From Luteimicrobium subarcticum (GTDB lineage Bacteria; Actinomycetota; Actinomycetes; Actinomycetales; Cellulomonadaceae), in assembly GCF_002798015.1 (NCBI RefSeq), contig NZ_PGTZ01000010.1, positions 186,001-250,000 on the forward strand: a stretch of DNA of 64,000 nt. The letters run 5' to 3'. Shown here piece after piece: positions 25,543 through 32,681 of this stretch; within the stretch, counting starts at the first letter, position 1; the number at the start of each line of letters is the position of its first letter. The translations under genes and the position numbers were made by a program. The notes beneath the pieces are model-generated. The model searched no databases, was not told the DNA's origin, and saw only the letters and a program-made list of their open reading frames with translations.

Positions 25543-26210
25543 GCGGGCGCACGGACGACGCTTCGATCCGCGTCGTGCTGGTCGACGACGACCCGCTGGT
25601 GCGCAGCGGCCTCGCCCTGATCCTCGGCGGAGCGCCAGACCTCGACATCGTGGGCCAGGCCGGCGACGGGCGTGCCGCGCTGTCGCTGGTCGAGGACCTG
25701 CGTCCCGACGTCGTGCTCATGGACATCCGGATGCCCGTCATGGACGGGATCGAGGCGACGGCGCGGCTCCGGTCGGTCGCGGCGCCGCCACGGGTGGTGG
25801 TGCTGACGACGTTCGGTGCGGACGACCACGTCGTCCGGGCCCTGTCCGCCGGGGCCGCAGGATTCCTGCTCAAGGACACCCCGCCCGCCGACATCGTGCA
25901 CGCCGTCCGGCGCGTGGCCTCCGGGGAGCCGATGCTGTCTCCCGCGGTGCTCACGACGCTGATCGCACAGGTGACCCAGCAGGCCCCGGACCGTTCGGCG
26001 GACGCCCGCGAGCGCCTCGCGCTCCTGACGGACCGCGAGCGTGAGATCGCCGACGCGGTGTCGCGCGGGCTCAGCAACGCACAGATCGCCGCCGAGCTGT
26101 ACCTCAGCGTGCCGACCGTCAAGGCCCACGTGGGGCACGTGTTCGCCAAGCTGGGCGTCGACAACCGGGTGCAGGTCGCCCTCTGCGTGCGCGACGCGCG
26201 AGACGCCTGA
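25539..26210 (+). CDS. NarL/LuxR-type response regulator
   Basis: 223 residues. The receiver domain has the acidic pair in VLVDDDPLV, phospho-acceptor Asp62 in VVLMDIRMP, and Thr and Lys positions in VLTTF and FLLKD. The C-terminal helix-turn-helix (about 160-215) has the LuxR pattern LTDREREIADAVSRGLSN and VPTVKAHVGHVFAKLG. It is coupled to the kinase by a 4-nt overlap. The inverted repeat at 24253 is a candidate target. Confidence 0.92.
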   Translation: MSGRTDDASIRVVLVDDDPLVRSGLALILGGAPDLDIVGQAGDGRAALSLVEDLRPDVVLMDIRMPVMDGIEATARLRSVAAPPRVVVLTTFGADDHVVRALSAGAAGFLLKDTPPADIVHAVRRVASGEPMLSPAVLTTLIAQVTQQAPDRSADARERLALLTDREREIADAVSRGLSNAQIAAELYLSVPTVKAHVGHVFAKLGVDNRVQVALCVRDARDA

Positions 26211-26236
26211 CCCCGGCCCCGCCCGCCCCGCCCGCC

Positions 26237-26292
26237 GTCCGACGCCCGCCGTCCGCCGCCCGCCGTCCGACGCCCGCCGTCCGACGCCCGCC
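26237..26292 (+). repeat. Four tandem 14-bp units
   Basis: GTCCGACGCCCGCC at 26237, 26251 (one base different), 26265 and 26279. The array ends exactly where the dispersed hairpin element begins. It lies in the non-coding gap between convergent genes. Confidence 0.8.
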
Positions 26293-26369
26293 GAGCGGGC
26301 GGTTATCCACCCTCTGCCGCGGTTTCGGGTGGATAGCCTCCCGTTCAGCGTGGGCTAACCGCCCGCTCG
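26292..26369. repeat. Dispersed hairpin element, copy 1 (also a likely terminator)
   Basis: Outer arms of 14 perfect pairs (26292-26305 with 26356-26369) enclose an inner 9-bp stem TATCCACCC/GGGTGGATA (26304-26312 with 26327-26335), sharing two bases with the outer arm. The first 67 bases align without gaps to 44664-44730, about two thirds identical; most differences are in the loop. The stem differs by an A-T to G-C pair change that keeps pairing. It lies between convergent genes and may also end transcription. Confidence 0.7.
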
Positions 26370-26416
26370 CCGGGGCGGACAGGACGAGCGGGCGGACGGG
26401 TCACGGGAACGCGGTC

Positions 26417-27193
26417 TCAGTTCTCCGGGTCGGCGCTGTAGAGCGAGTCGAGCAGCCACATCGCATGATCGGCGTTCGACGCGATCACCAGCTCGAGGGG
26501 ATCGGTCCCGTTGGTCACGTCGCAGAGGTACGCCCGTCCGTCGGGACCGAGTGCGCACCCGAGGCTCTTCGTGTACGGCGCCCGACCGCCATACGTACCG
26601 AACATGTCGGACAACCCCGCCCCCGGAGCCCCGAGAACATCGATCGCGAGGTCGACGTCAGCACCCTGGGTCGCCTGGAGGAAGTCCTGTACGACACCCT
26701 CGACGCCCGTGGGCACTCCGCCGCCAGCTGGGACGGCCATGGGGTCACCCTCGTCGTCCGCGACGGGAGGCTCCGGCGCGTCCCCGGCGTCGGCGCTCGT
26801 GTCGGTGCTCGCGGCCGGCGCGGGGGCCGGCGCCTGCGGCTCCTCGGCGACGTCGGCGTCGTCGTCCGCGTCCGACGCGCCGTCGGCCCCACCTGCGGAG
26901 CCCTGCGTGGCAGCGCCACCGTCGATCCACTTCGCGTCGCAGTCGTTCGCCGCGGCCTCCCGATCGACGATCGCAGGATCCGCCTCCGCGTACTTGCACG
27001 CGGAGTATGCGGGCTGGTCGTCGAACTCCACCTGACAGACCGTGCGAGCCGCCTCAGCACCCCATCCGTCGTAGTGGTACGCCACGCAGTTGTGCATCAG
27101 TGTCTTGGCGTCCGGCCCACGGGAACAGCCCACGAGCGCCGAGCTCACAAGAGCCGTCACCGCAACGAGCCCGAGTGCGCGTCGAACGATCAC
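26417..27193 (-). CDS. Lipoprotein with acidic/Ala-Pro linker (hypothetical)
   Basis: 258 residues. A lipoprotein signal (VSSALVGCSRG) is followed by a domain with paired Cys (HNCVAYHYDGW, TVCQVEF, YSACKYAE, NDCDAKW), a low-complexity Asp/Ala/Pro linker (about 100-165) and a C-terminal domain of about 90 residues with two Cys. No family recognised. GTG 27193 is chosen because AGGAGAGG lies just upstream; the ATG six codons earlier has no ribosome site. It borders a patch of lower GC. Confidence 0.6.
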   Translation of the reverse strand: MIVRRALGLVAVTALVSSALVGCSRGPDAKTLMHNCVAYHYDGWGAEAARTVCQVEFDDQPAYSACKYAEADPAIVDREAAANDCDAKWIDGGAATQGSAGGADGASDADDDADVAEEPQAPAPAPAASTDTSADAGDAPEPPVADDEGDPMAVPAGGGVPTGVEGVVQDFLQATQGADVDLAIDVLGAPGAGLSDMFGTYGGRAPYTKSLGCALGPDGRAYLCDVTNGTDPLELVIASNADHAMWLLDSLYSADPEN

Positions 27194-27258
27194 CGCATTC
27201 CTCTCCTGCATGACGCCGTCGGCCTGCAGCACGGCGTCGATCTCACCTGCCGACGTGC

Positions 27259-27624
27259 CAGGAGCTCTCTCTGTCTCCCAAGAAGGGGGCGATCAATGAG
27301 CTCGAGATCGCCTTTGCCGGCTGCGGCACCGTCGACGCCGGTTGGTTCGTGATCAACGACGCGACCACCGTCGCGCCACTGCACGACTCGTCGACCTGCG
27401 CCGCCGGACCTGCCGACTGGGAGCACGTGGCGCCCTACCTCGTCGACTACACCCAGGGCACGTCTCTCATCGAAGCTGACGGGACGCTGACCACGAGCGC
27501 CCCGGCCGGCGCTGCCACCTGGGAACCCGTTCGCATCGACGGCAAGTACTACCCCGCCAACGCGTAACGCACCCCCTACACGATCGACGGCGGCTACCAC
27601 TGGTGGATCGAGGCAACCAAGTAG
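27259..27624 (+). pseudogene. Relic of a protein gene with an internal stop and no start
   Basis: One plus frame reads like real protein (ELEIAFAGCGTVDAGWFVI, then GPADWEHVAPYLVDY, then ATWEPVRIDGKYY). It has no start codon or ribosome site at its 5' end. It is broken by TAA (27565-27567) and continues in the same frame with TPYTIDGGYHWWIEATK to TAG (27622). Codon use is balanced, unlike the GC3-rich flanks. It is probably the decayed 3' part of a secreted or cell-wall protein gene; the family is not recognised. The rest of the 27194-27768 gap shows nothing else. Confidence 0.5.
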
Positions 27625-27768
27625 CCTCCATGGGTCCTCGTCTGTGCCGCTCCGGAGACCAATTCCGCTCCCTTCTGGACGACTCGTGGAACCGGTCCTT
27701 CAGGCGGTGTAACCTCCGGCTCACCGTCACGCGTCAGCGGTGTTTACAAAGACGTCCGAGGAGACTAG

Positions 27769-29136
27769 ATGAGATCACGCAGTTTTGCTCGCATGGCCAC
27801 CCTGACGGCATTGATGACGATCGCGGGCGGTGGAGCATGGGCGTCCACGGCGATGGGTAATGCAACAGGTGACCAGCTTTCCGTCGACGCCGGGGTCGAC
27901 GCCACAACCGACCCTGTGGACTCGCTCACCCAGCAGGCCCTCGCCGTCCAAGACACCCTGGATCCCCAGACGACCGGTCCGCTCTGGGTCGATCGCAGCG
28001 AAGGCACCGTCAAGGTTGGTGCGACCGCCAAGACTTCAGTCAAGACCCAGTCGCGCCTGGCCGACGCAGCAGCCACTGCTGCCGGGTCTGGTACCGCAGA
28101 GGACTCACTCGAGGTGGTGTCCGTAAAGTACACGCAAGCTCAACTCGACCAGTTCTTCGCAACACTGCTCGCCGGAAGCAAGTCGTTCGATGACGCTGGC
28201 CTCACCCTCGGGCGAATCGGCCAGCGGCCCTCGGCTGACGCCGTCGCAATTGAACTCGTGGGTGACGGCGACTCTCGGGACACAGCAACCAAAGTCGTCA
28301 CAGACCTCGGCGTTCCCGCGGACGCCGTCGTGGTCGAGAACGGCTCCAAGGAATCTTCAGTCAACTTCTCGCGGGCGGACGATTCAGCTCCGTACAGCAG
28401 TAGCATGAATCTCACTCGCAAGGTCACGGTCAATGGCCAGGTCACAGAAGCCGCGGACTGTAGCGCCGGGCCGGGCGTCGTAATTGCCGGACGCTCTTAC
28501 ATCGTGACTGCCGGCCACTGCTGGGAGCTTGGCCAGTACATCTCCACCGGTCGCTCGGTAGTGCTCCCCGACACGCCAACGACCACACAGAAAATCGGCG
28601 CGGTCGCGAAGCGGAGCTGGATGGAGGACTACGGCGTCGATGCCGAGCTTATTGCTCTCGATTCATCGCTCGGAACCGGACGCGCAATGTATACAACGTG
28701 GTCCGACAAGGTTTCGATGTCGGCAACAATCAAGTCCCCCATTGCCGGAACCGAAGTATGCGCCAACGGCGCTTTCACCGGCGCTCGATGCTCGATGACC
28801 GTCAACGGCGACTACGTCAACTACTGCAAGGCGCAAGCGACCCAGAGTGGGCCAATGAGGTTCCCCTGCGGCCTGTTCGACAGTTACCGAGGCGAGGGGC
28901 AGGGGGCCGGTGAGGGCGACAGCGGTGGTCCCATCTACTTCGCGGCCAGCCCCCGCCAGTACGTCGGCATCATCACAAGCAACACGGGCCGAGGTTCTGC
29001 GCCTACGAGGTGCGACACTTTCGCCGACCTGAAGTACTCCACCGTTGACCAACCGTACAGGGCTTGCTCGAACGATGTGACTGGCACGACGCTCACTTCC
29101 ATCCTCACCAACTTCTCCGCGTCGCTCGGCGCCTGA
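27769..29136 (+). CDS. Secreted trypsin-like serine protease with N-terminal prodomain
   Basis: 455 residues. After a signal peptide (about 1-30) comes a prodomain (about 100-200) and a chymotrypsin-fold catalytic domain. The triad is visible: His250 in IVTAGHC, Asp291 in DYGVDAELIAL and Ser385 in GEGDSGGP. Several Cys could form disulfides. It should be exported and activated by loss of the prodomain, like streptogrisins. Codon use has far more A/T at third positions than the flanks, a sign of recent transfer. The gene 58 nt downstream encodes a homologue of residues 121-190 of the prodomain. Confidence 0.87.
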   Translation: MRSRSFARMATLTALMTIAGGGAWASTAMGNATGDQLSVDAGVDATTDPVDSLTQQALAVQDTLDPQTTGPLWVDRSEGTVKVGATAKTSVKTQSRLADAAATAAGSGTAEDSLEVVSVKYTQAQLDQFFATLLAGSKSFDDAGLTLGRIGQRPSADAVAIELVGDGDSRDTATKVVTDLGVPADAVVVENGSKESSVNFSRADDSAPYSSSMNLTRKVTVNGQVTEAADCSAGPGVVIAGRSYIVTAGHCWELGQYISTGRSVVLPDTPTTTQKIGAVAKRSWMEDYGVDAELIALDSSLGTGRAMYTTWSDKVSMSATIKSPIAGTEVCANGAFTGARCSMTVNGDYVNYCKAQATQSGPMRFPCGLFDSYRGEGQGAGEGDSGGPIYFAASPRQYVGIITSNTGRGSAPTRCDTFADLKYSTVDQPYRACSNDVTGTTLTSILTNFSASLGA

Positions 29137-29193
29137 TCGGGTGCAAGAATGTCTACGCGGGTGTCGCACTAACCGAACGAAGGGAAAGCTACC

Positions 29194-29613
29194 GTGTCGC
29201 GTCAGCGAATCTACGGCGTCACTTCCGGTGCACTCGTCATTGCAGCACTGGCGGCAGGAGCGGCGGGCTACCACGCCTCGGTGGCAGCGGCTGCCCGTCC
29301 ATCGCCCGCACCGAGCATCACTGCCGCCCGATCTGCCACGGAAGGCCCTACGTCTCCGGCATCGTCGTCCGCCTACACTGACGAGCAGCTACGCGGCTTC
29401 GAGGCGCTCACCGGCGAGGAGGAATTCCGCCATGCGTTGATCGGGGTCAAGCTGGTCGCCATCCACGTGATGCCGAGTGTCGGCAAGCTCGGGTTCGACA
29501 TCTCTGACCCGTACGGCGTCCAGGCGACCCACGACGCGATCGCCAGCACCGGACTGATCCCTGCGGATGCCGTCCAGGTCAACGTCGTTAACACCAACCT
29601 CGTCCTCTACTGA
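29194..29613 (+). CDS. Small secreted protein homologous to the upstream protease's prodomain
   Basis: 139 residues: signal peptide (about 1-33), a Pro/Ser/Ala linker, then a domain from residue 61 that aligns with no gaps to protease residues 121-187. Both begin YT-x2-QL-x2-F and end in PADAV, with exactly 53 residues between F and P. Shared positions include Gly, Leu, Ile and Pro-Ser inside. It lacks any protease domain. GTG 29194 has AAGGGA upstream. The simplest reading is a stand-alone propeptide acting in trans as inhibitor or folding helper of the protease; this is inference. Confidence 0.72.
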   Translation: MSRQRIYGVTSGALVIAALAAGAAGYHASVAAAARPSPAPSITAARSATEGPTSPASSSAYTDEQLRGFEALTGEEEFRHALIGVKLVAIHVMPSVGKLGFDISDPYGVQATHDAIASTGLIPADAVQVNVVNTNLVLY

Positions 29614-29822
29614 TCGCGGCCAGCTGGTACGCGTGTCAAACTCGAACGAAATGAACGGGTACGCCGCAACTGGGGACAGGCAGCGAGCGTAGGCGCTAAA
29701 CCCCTGTGTCACAACAGTTCTACGCTATCGGCATACTATTTCTTCCACTCACTTGTTCGCATGTGCGTACTTCCGTTTGTCCGGGGAGTACCTCCGTCAC
29801 ATCCCTGCGCGACAATGGCCCG

Positions 29823-30209
29823 ATGCCGCGCCCGCCGACGCCGGACTTCTCCGCCCTCTTCGTGAACCGTGAGGTCGACCTCCGCCCGGTGGGTGTGCGG
29901 GTGCTCGATCAGCCCGTGCCGGCCCGCGCCACTGGCCCCGCCTACAGCGGTGACACCGTCGACGTCCTCGTGGTCGCCGCCGCCCGCGGTGCCCTGTGCG
30001 TGCAGCAGACCGGCCCCCGGGTGGCCGACCTGGCGCGCATGGCTGCCCACCGGCGACGTCGAACGGGTCACGCCTCGCACGGTTGGCCCCCGAGTTGGCC
30101 CCCATGGCGAGTGACCCAGGAGATCGACGAAGGCCCCGAACCGTTGCGGTTCGGGGCCTTCTGTCGGTGCGCCCGGAGGGATTCGAACCCCCAACCTTCT
30201 GATCCGTAG
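29823..30209 (+). CDS. Doubtful ORF running into the tRNA-Arg region
   Basis: An ATG 6 nt after GACAAT opens a 128-residue frame. Its first 75 residues (with VNREVDLRPVGVRVLD and DTVDVLVVAAARG) look protein-like. The rest crosses a terminator hairpin and the antisense of tRNA-Arg, so the 3' half cannot be native. It may be a gene truncated when DNA was inserted or lost beside the tRNA. No family recognised. Confidence 0.25.
   Translation: MPRPPTPDFSALFVNREVDLRPVGVRVLDQPVPARATGPAYSGDTVDVLVVAAARGALCVQQTGPRVADLARMAAHRRRRTGHASHGWPPSWPPWRVTQEIDEGPEPLRFGAFCRCARRDSNPQPSDP
30129..30161 (-). terminator. Terminator of tRNA-Arg
   Basis: Fifteen perfect pairs (GAAGGCCCCGAACCG/CGGTTCGGGGCCTTC) with a 3-nt loop, 6 nt beyond the tRNA 3' end on the minus strand. 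Confidence 0.8.
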
Positions 30210-30240
30210 TCAGATGCTCTATCCGTTGAGCTACGGGCGC
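30168..30240 (-). tRNA. tRNA-Arg (anticodon ACG)
   Basis: A 73-nt cloverleaf: acceptor GCGCCCG paired with CGGGCGC, D-arm GCTC/GAGC, anticodon stem TCTGA/TCAGA with loop CTACGGA (anticodon ACG, read as ICG), T-loop TTCGAAT, discriminator A. CCA is not encoded. ACG tRNA-Arg decodes CGN codons and is commonly used as an integration site; the patch of lower-GC DNA ends just beyond its 3' end. Confidence 0.95.
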
Positions 30241-30351
30241 TTGACCACCTTGCGGGGCCGTCGAGAAGCCTACCGTGCCCGAGCCGTCATCCCAAACTCG
30301 ATCCGGGGTGACGCTCGCCACGCCGCTCTCCGGCGCCGCTGGTGGCCCTTC

Positions 30352-31401
30352 TCAGGGCCTCACCAGCACCTTGATGGCGCGTCGCTCGTCCATGGCGGCG
30401 TAGGCCTCGGCGATCTCGCTGAGCGGCAGCTCGAGGTCGAACACCTTGCCGGGCTGGATCTTCCCGGAGAGCACGTCGGGCAGCAGCTCGGGGATGTACT
30501 GGCGGGCGGGGGCCATGCCGCCGCCGACCGTGATGTTGCGCGAGAAGAGCTTCCCGATGGGCAGCTCGGACCCGCCGGCCGGCACGCCCACGTACCCGAC
30601 GTGCCCTCCCCCGCGGACGACGCCGAGCGCCTGCTCCATCGACTCCTTCGTGCCGACGCACTCGAGCGCGCAGTCGGCGAGGTCGCCACCGAGCACGTCG
30701 CGCACGGCCGCGATCCCGTCGTCGCCGCGCTCGGCGACGACGTCGGTGGCACCGAACTCGCGAGCGAGCGCGGCGCGCGACTCGTGCCGGCTCATCGCGA
30801 TGATCCGCTCGGCGCCGAGACGCGACGCGGCGAGGACGCCCGACAGCCCGACGGCGCCGTCCCCCACGACGACGACGGTCTTGCCCGGTCCGACGCCCGC
30901 GGACACGGCCGCGTGGTGCCCCGTCGACATGACGTCGGACAGGGTGAGCAGGTGCGGCACGAGGGCGTCGTCGACGGGTCCGGGGACGACGACGAGCGAG
31001 CCGTCCGCGAGCGGCATGCGGACCCGCTCGCCCTGGGCGCCGTCGATCGGCAGCTTGTCGGGGTCGGGCGCGCCGAAGAACGACACGTGGTCGCACGCCG
31101 ACGGCATCCCGGCGCGGCACGCCTGGCACGTCCCGTCGGACAGCGAGAACGGCGCGATGACGAAGTCGCCGGGCTGCGCGACGGTGACGTCCGCGCCGAC
31201 CTCCTCGACGACGCCCACGAGCTCGTGCCCGATGGGGTGCGGCTGCTTCGTCTCGCGGACGCCGCGGTACGGCCACAGGTCGGAGCCGCACACGCACGCG
31301 GCGACGACCCGGATCAGCGCGTCGCCCGGGGCAAGGATCGTCGGGTCCGGGCGCTCTTCGTACCGGACGTCGTGCGGACCGTGGATGACGGCAGCGTGCA
31401 T
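30352..31401 (-). CDS. Zinc-dependent alcohol dehydrogenase (MDR superfamily)
   Basis: 349 residues, cytoplasmic. Catalytic zinc ligands are Cys38 in ACVCGSD and His59-Glu60 in PIGHELVG. The structural-zinc loop reads DGTCQACRAGMPSAC, with three of the usual four Cys (an Asp may stand in). The Rossmann motif is VVVVGDGAVGLSG. The class oxidises alcohols or reduces aldehydes or ketones with NAD(P). It is divergent from a TetR regulator across 125 nt containing a TetR-type operator, so it is probably induced by its substrate. Confidence 0.88.
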   Translation of the reverse strand: MHAAVIHGPHDVRYEERPDPTILAPGDALIRVVAACVCGSDLWPYRGVRETKQPHPIGHELVGVVEEVGADVTVAQPGDFVIAPFSLSDGTCQACRAGMPSACDHVSFFGAPDPDKLPIDGAQGERVRMPLADGSLVVVPGPVDDALVPHLLTLSDVMSTGHHAAVSAGVGPGKTVVVVGDGAVGLSGVLAASRLGAERIIAMSRHESRAALAREFGATDVVAERGDDGIAAVRDVLGGDLADCALECVGTKESMEQALGVVRGGGHVGYVGVPAGGSELPIGKLFSRNITVGGGMAPARQYIPELLPDVLSGKIQPGKVFDLELPLSEIAEAYAAMDERRAIKVLVRP

Positions 31402-31473
31402 GAGGCATCTCCCGGGGGGGGTGGGGGTGGGGTTGCTCCGACCACGCTACGCCGGTAGCGTCGTCCACGACCG

Positions 31474-31489
31474 TTGAGCGTTCGCTCAA
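31474..31489. promoter_or_regulatory. TetR-type operator
   Basis: TTGAGCG-TT-CGCTCAA is a perfect 7-bp inverted repeat between the divergent dehydrogenase and TetR genes, 12 nt after a TAGCGT -10-like box (31456). It is the likely binding site of the adjacent regulator. Confidence 0.8.
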
Positions 31490-31526
31490 ACCAAGCGCTC
31501 GATAACGACGACCGCCGGAGCCGGGC

Positions 31527-32189
31527 ATGCCGCCACCCGCACGACGCAGCGCCGACGCCACCCGCACCGCGCTCGTCCACGCCGCCCAGGACGCCCTCCG
31601 CGACGTCGGGTACTCCGGGTCGAGCGCCCGCGAGATCGCGCGCCGCGCCGGCTGCAACCAGGCGCTCGTCTTCTACCACTTCGGGTCGGTGCAGGACCTC
31701 CTGCTCGCCGCCCTCGACGACGTCAGCACCCGCCGTCTGACCGCCTACCAGGAGTCGATCGCGACCGCCACGACCCTGCACGCCCTCGTCGACGCCGCCG
31801 AGCGGGTGCTCGAGGACGACCTCGCCGCCGGAAACGTCGCAGTGCTCGTCGAGCTGCTCACCGCCGGGTCGTCGTCGCCCGACCTCGCCGCAGCCGTCAC
31901 GGAACGGCTCGCCCCGTGGCGCGACCTCGCGGAGCTCGCGGTCGGGCGCGTCTTCGAGCTCGTGCCCGGCGCCGCCGTGCTCCCCGTCGACGAGGCGGCG
32001 CACGTGCTCATCGCCACGCTCCTGGGTCTTGAGCTCGTGGCCGGGACGTCCACCGGCCGGGAGACCACCGCCGTCCTCTTCGGACGCGCGCGACGCGTCG
32101 CCGACCTGCTGGAGCCCGGGCCCGCGGTCCGCAGCGACCGTGCCCCGCGCCCCCGGACGGGCAGGGCACCCGCCGGAGGTGCGTCGTGA
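31527..32189 (+). CDS. TetR family transcriptional regulator
   Basis: 220 residues. The N-terminal helix-turn-helix (about 12-60) has GYSGSSAREIARRAGCNQALVFYHFGS, the TetR recognition region; the rest is a helical ligand-binding domain ending in a basic, Pro-rich tail. It probably represses the divergent alcohol dehydrogenase and itself through the operator at 31474. Its stop overlaps the start of a small membrane protein gene (GTGA), which may belong to the same response. Confidence 0.9.
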   Translation: MPPPARRSADATRTALVHAAQDALRDVGYSGSSAREIARRAGCNQALVFYHFGSVQDLLLAALDDVSTRRLTAYQESIATATTLHALVDAAERVLEDDLAAGNVAVLVELLTAGSSSPDLAAAVTERLAPWRDLAELAVGRVFELVPGAAVLPVDEAAHVLIATLLGLELVAGTSTGRETTAVLFGRARRVADLLEPGPAVRSDRAPRPRTGRAPAGGAS

Positions 32190-32617
32190 GCGCCCAACCC
32201 CCGACGTGGCCCACGCCTCCGCCACCGGAGGCGCCGCCGGGGCCCTCTGCGGTGACCGTCAGCGGCGTCCTGTGGGTGCTGGTCGGCGCCGGGATCGGGC
32301 TCGGCATCTCCGTGATCGGCCTTGTCACGGCGCCGCTGGCGATCGTCGGCGGCATCCTGCTCGGGACCCTCGGGCGCCGGTGGGCGCTGACGACCGCACC
32401 TCTCGTGGTCAGCGGGCTCGGTGTCGTCCCACTGTACGTGGCGTGGCTCAACCGCGGCGGCCCGGGCGACGTGTGCCACGCCGGAGGCACCGCGTGCACC
32501 GAGGCGATGAACCCCTGGCCGTGGGCCGCGGCGGGCGTCCTTCTCGTCGCGCTCGGGGTCCTCCTCGTCGTCGTCGCCCACCGGAGCGAGACGCGCCGCG
32601 CGGCCCGCCCGCACTGA
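32186..32617 (+). CDS. Small four-helix membrane protein (hypothetical)
   Basis: 143 residues: a Pro-rich cytoplasmic start, then about four hydrophobic segments. A short loop between the third and fourth holds two Cys (DVCHAGGTACTEAMN) and probably lies outside the cell. No family recognised. GTG 32186 overlaps the TetR stop codon, so expression follows TetR translation. Confidence 0.7.
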   Translation: MSAQPPTWPTPPPPEAPPGPSAVTVSGVLWVLVGAGIGLGISVIGLVTAPLAIVGGILLGTLGRRWALTTAPLVVSGLGVVPLYVAWLNRGGPGDVCHAGGTACTEAMNPWPWAAAGVLLVALGVLLVVVAHRSETRRAARPH

Positions 32618-32636
32618 ACCACCGACGCCCCCCGCA

Positions 32637-32671
32637 CAGCGACCCCCGGCCCGGAGGGCCGAGGGTCGCTG
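32637..32671. terminator. Bidirectional terminator hairpin
   Basis: A 16-bp stem with one mismatch (arms 32637-32652 and 32656-32671) and a 3-nt loop, midway between two convergent genes. Confidence 0.75.
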
Positions 32672-32681
32672 CACGCCGTGG

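Noticed and set aside
29636-30128. Integrase or excisionase gene beside tRNA-Arg
   Set aside because: No tyrosine or serine recombinase motif in any frame; only a doubtful ORF is present.
31402-31440. G-run in front of the dehydrogenase gene as a G-quadruplex control
   Set aside because: A single G-rich run on one strand (around 31413-31430) without four clean tracts; nothing more can be supported.
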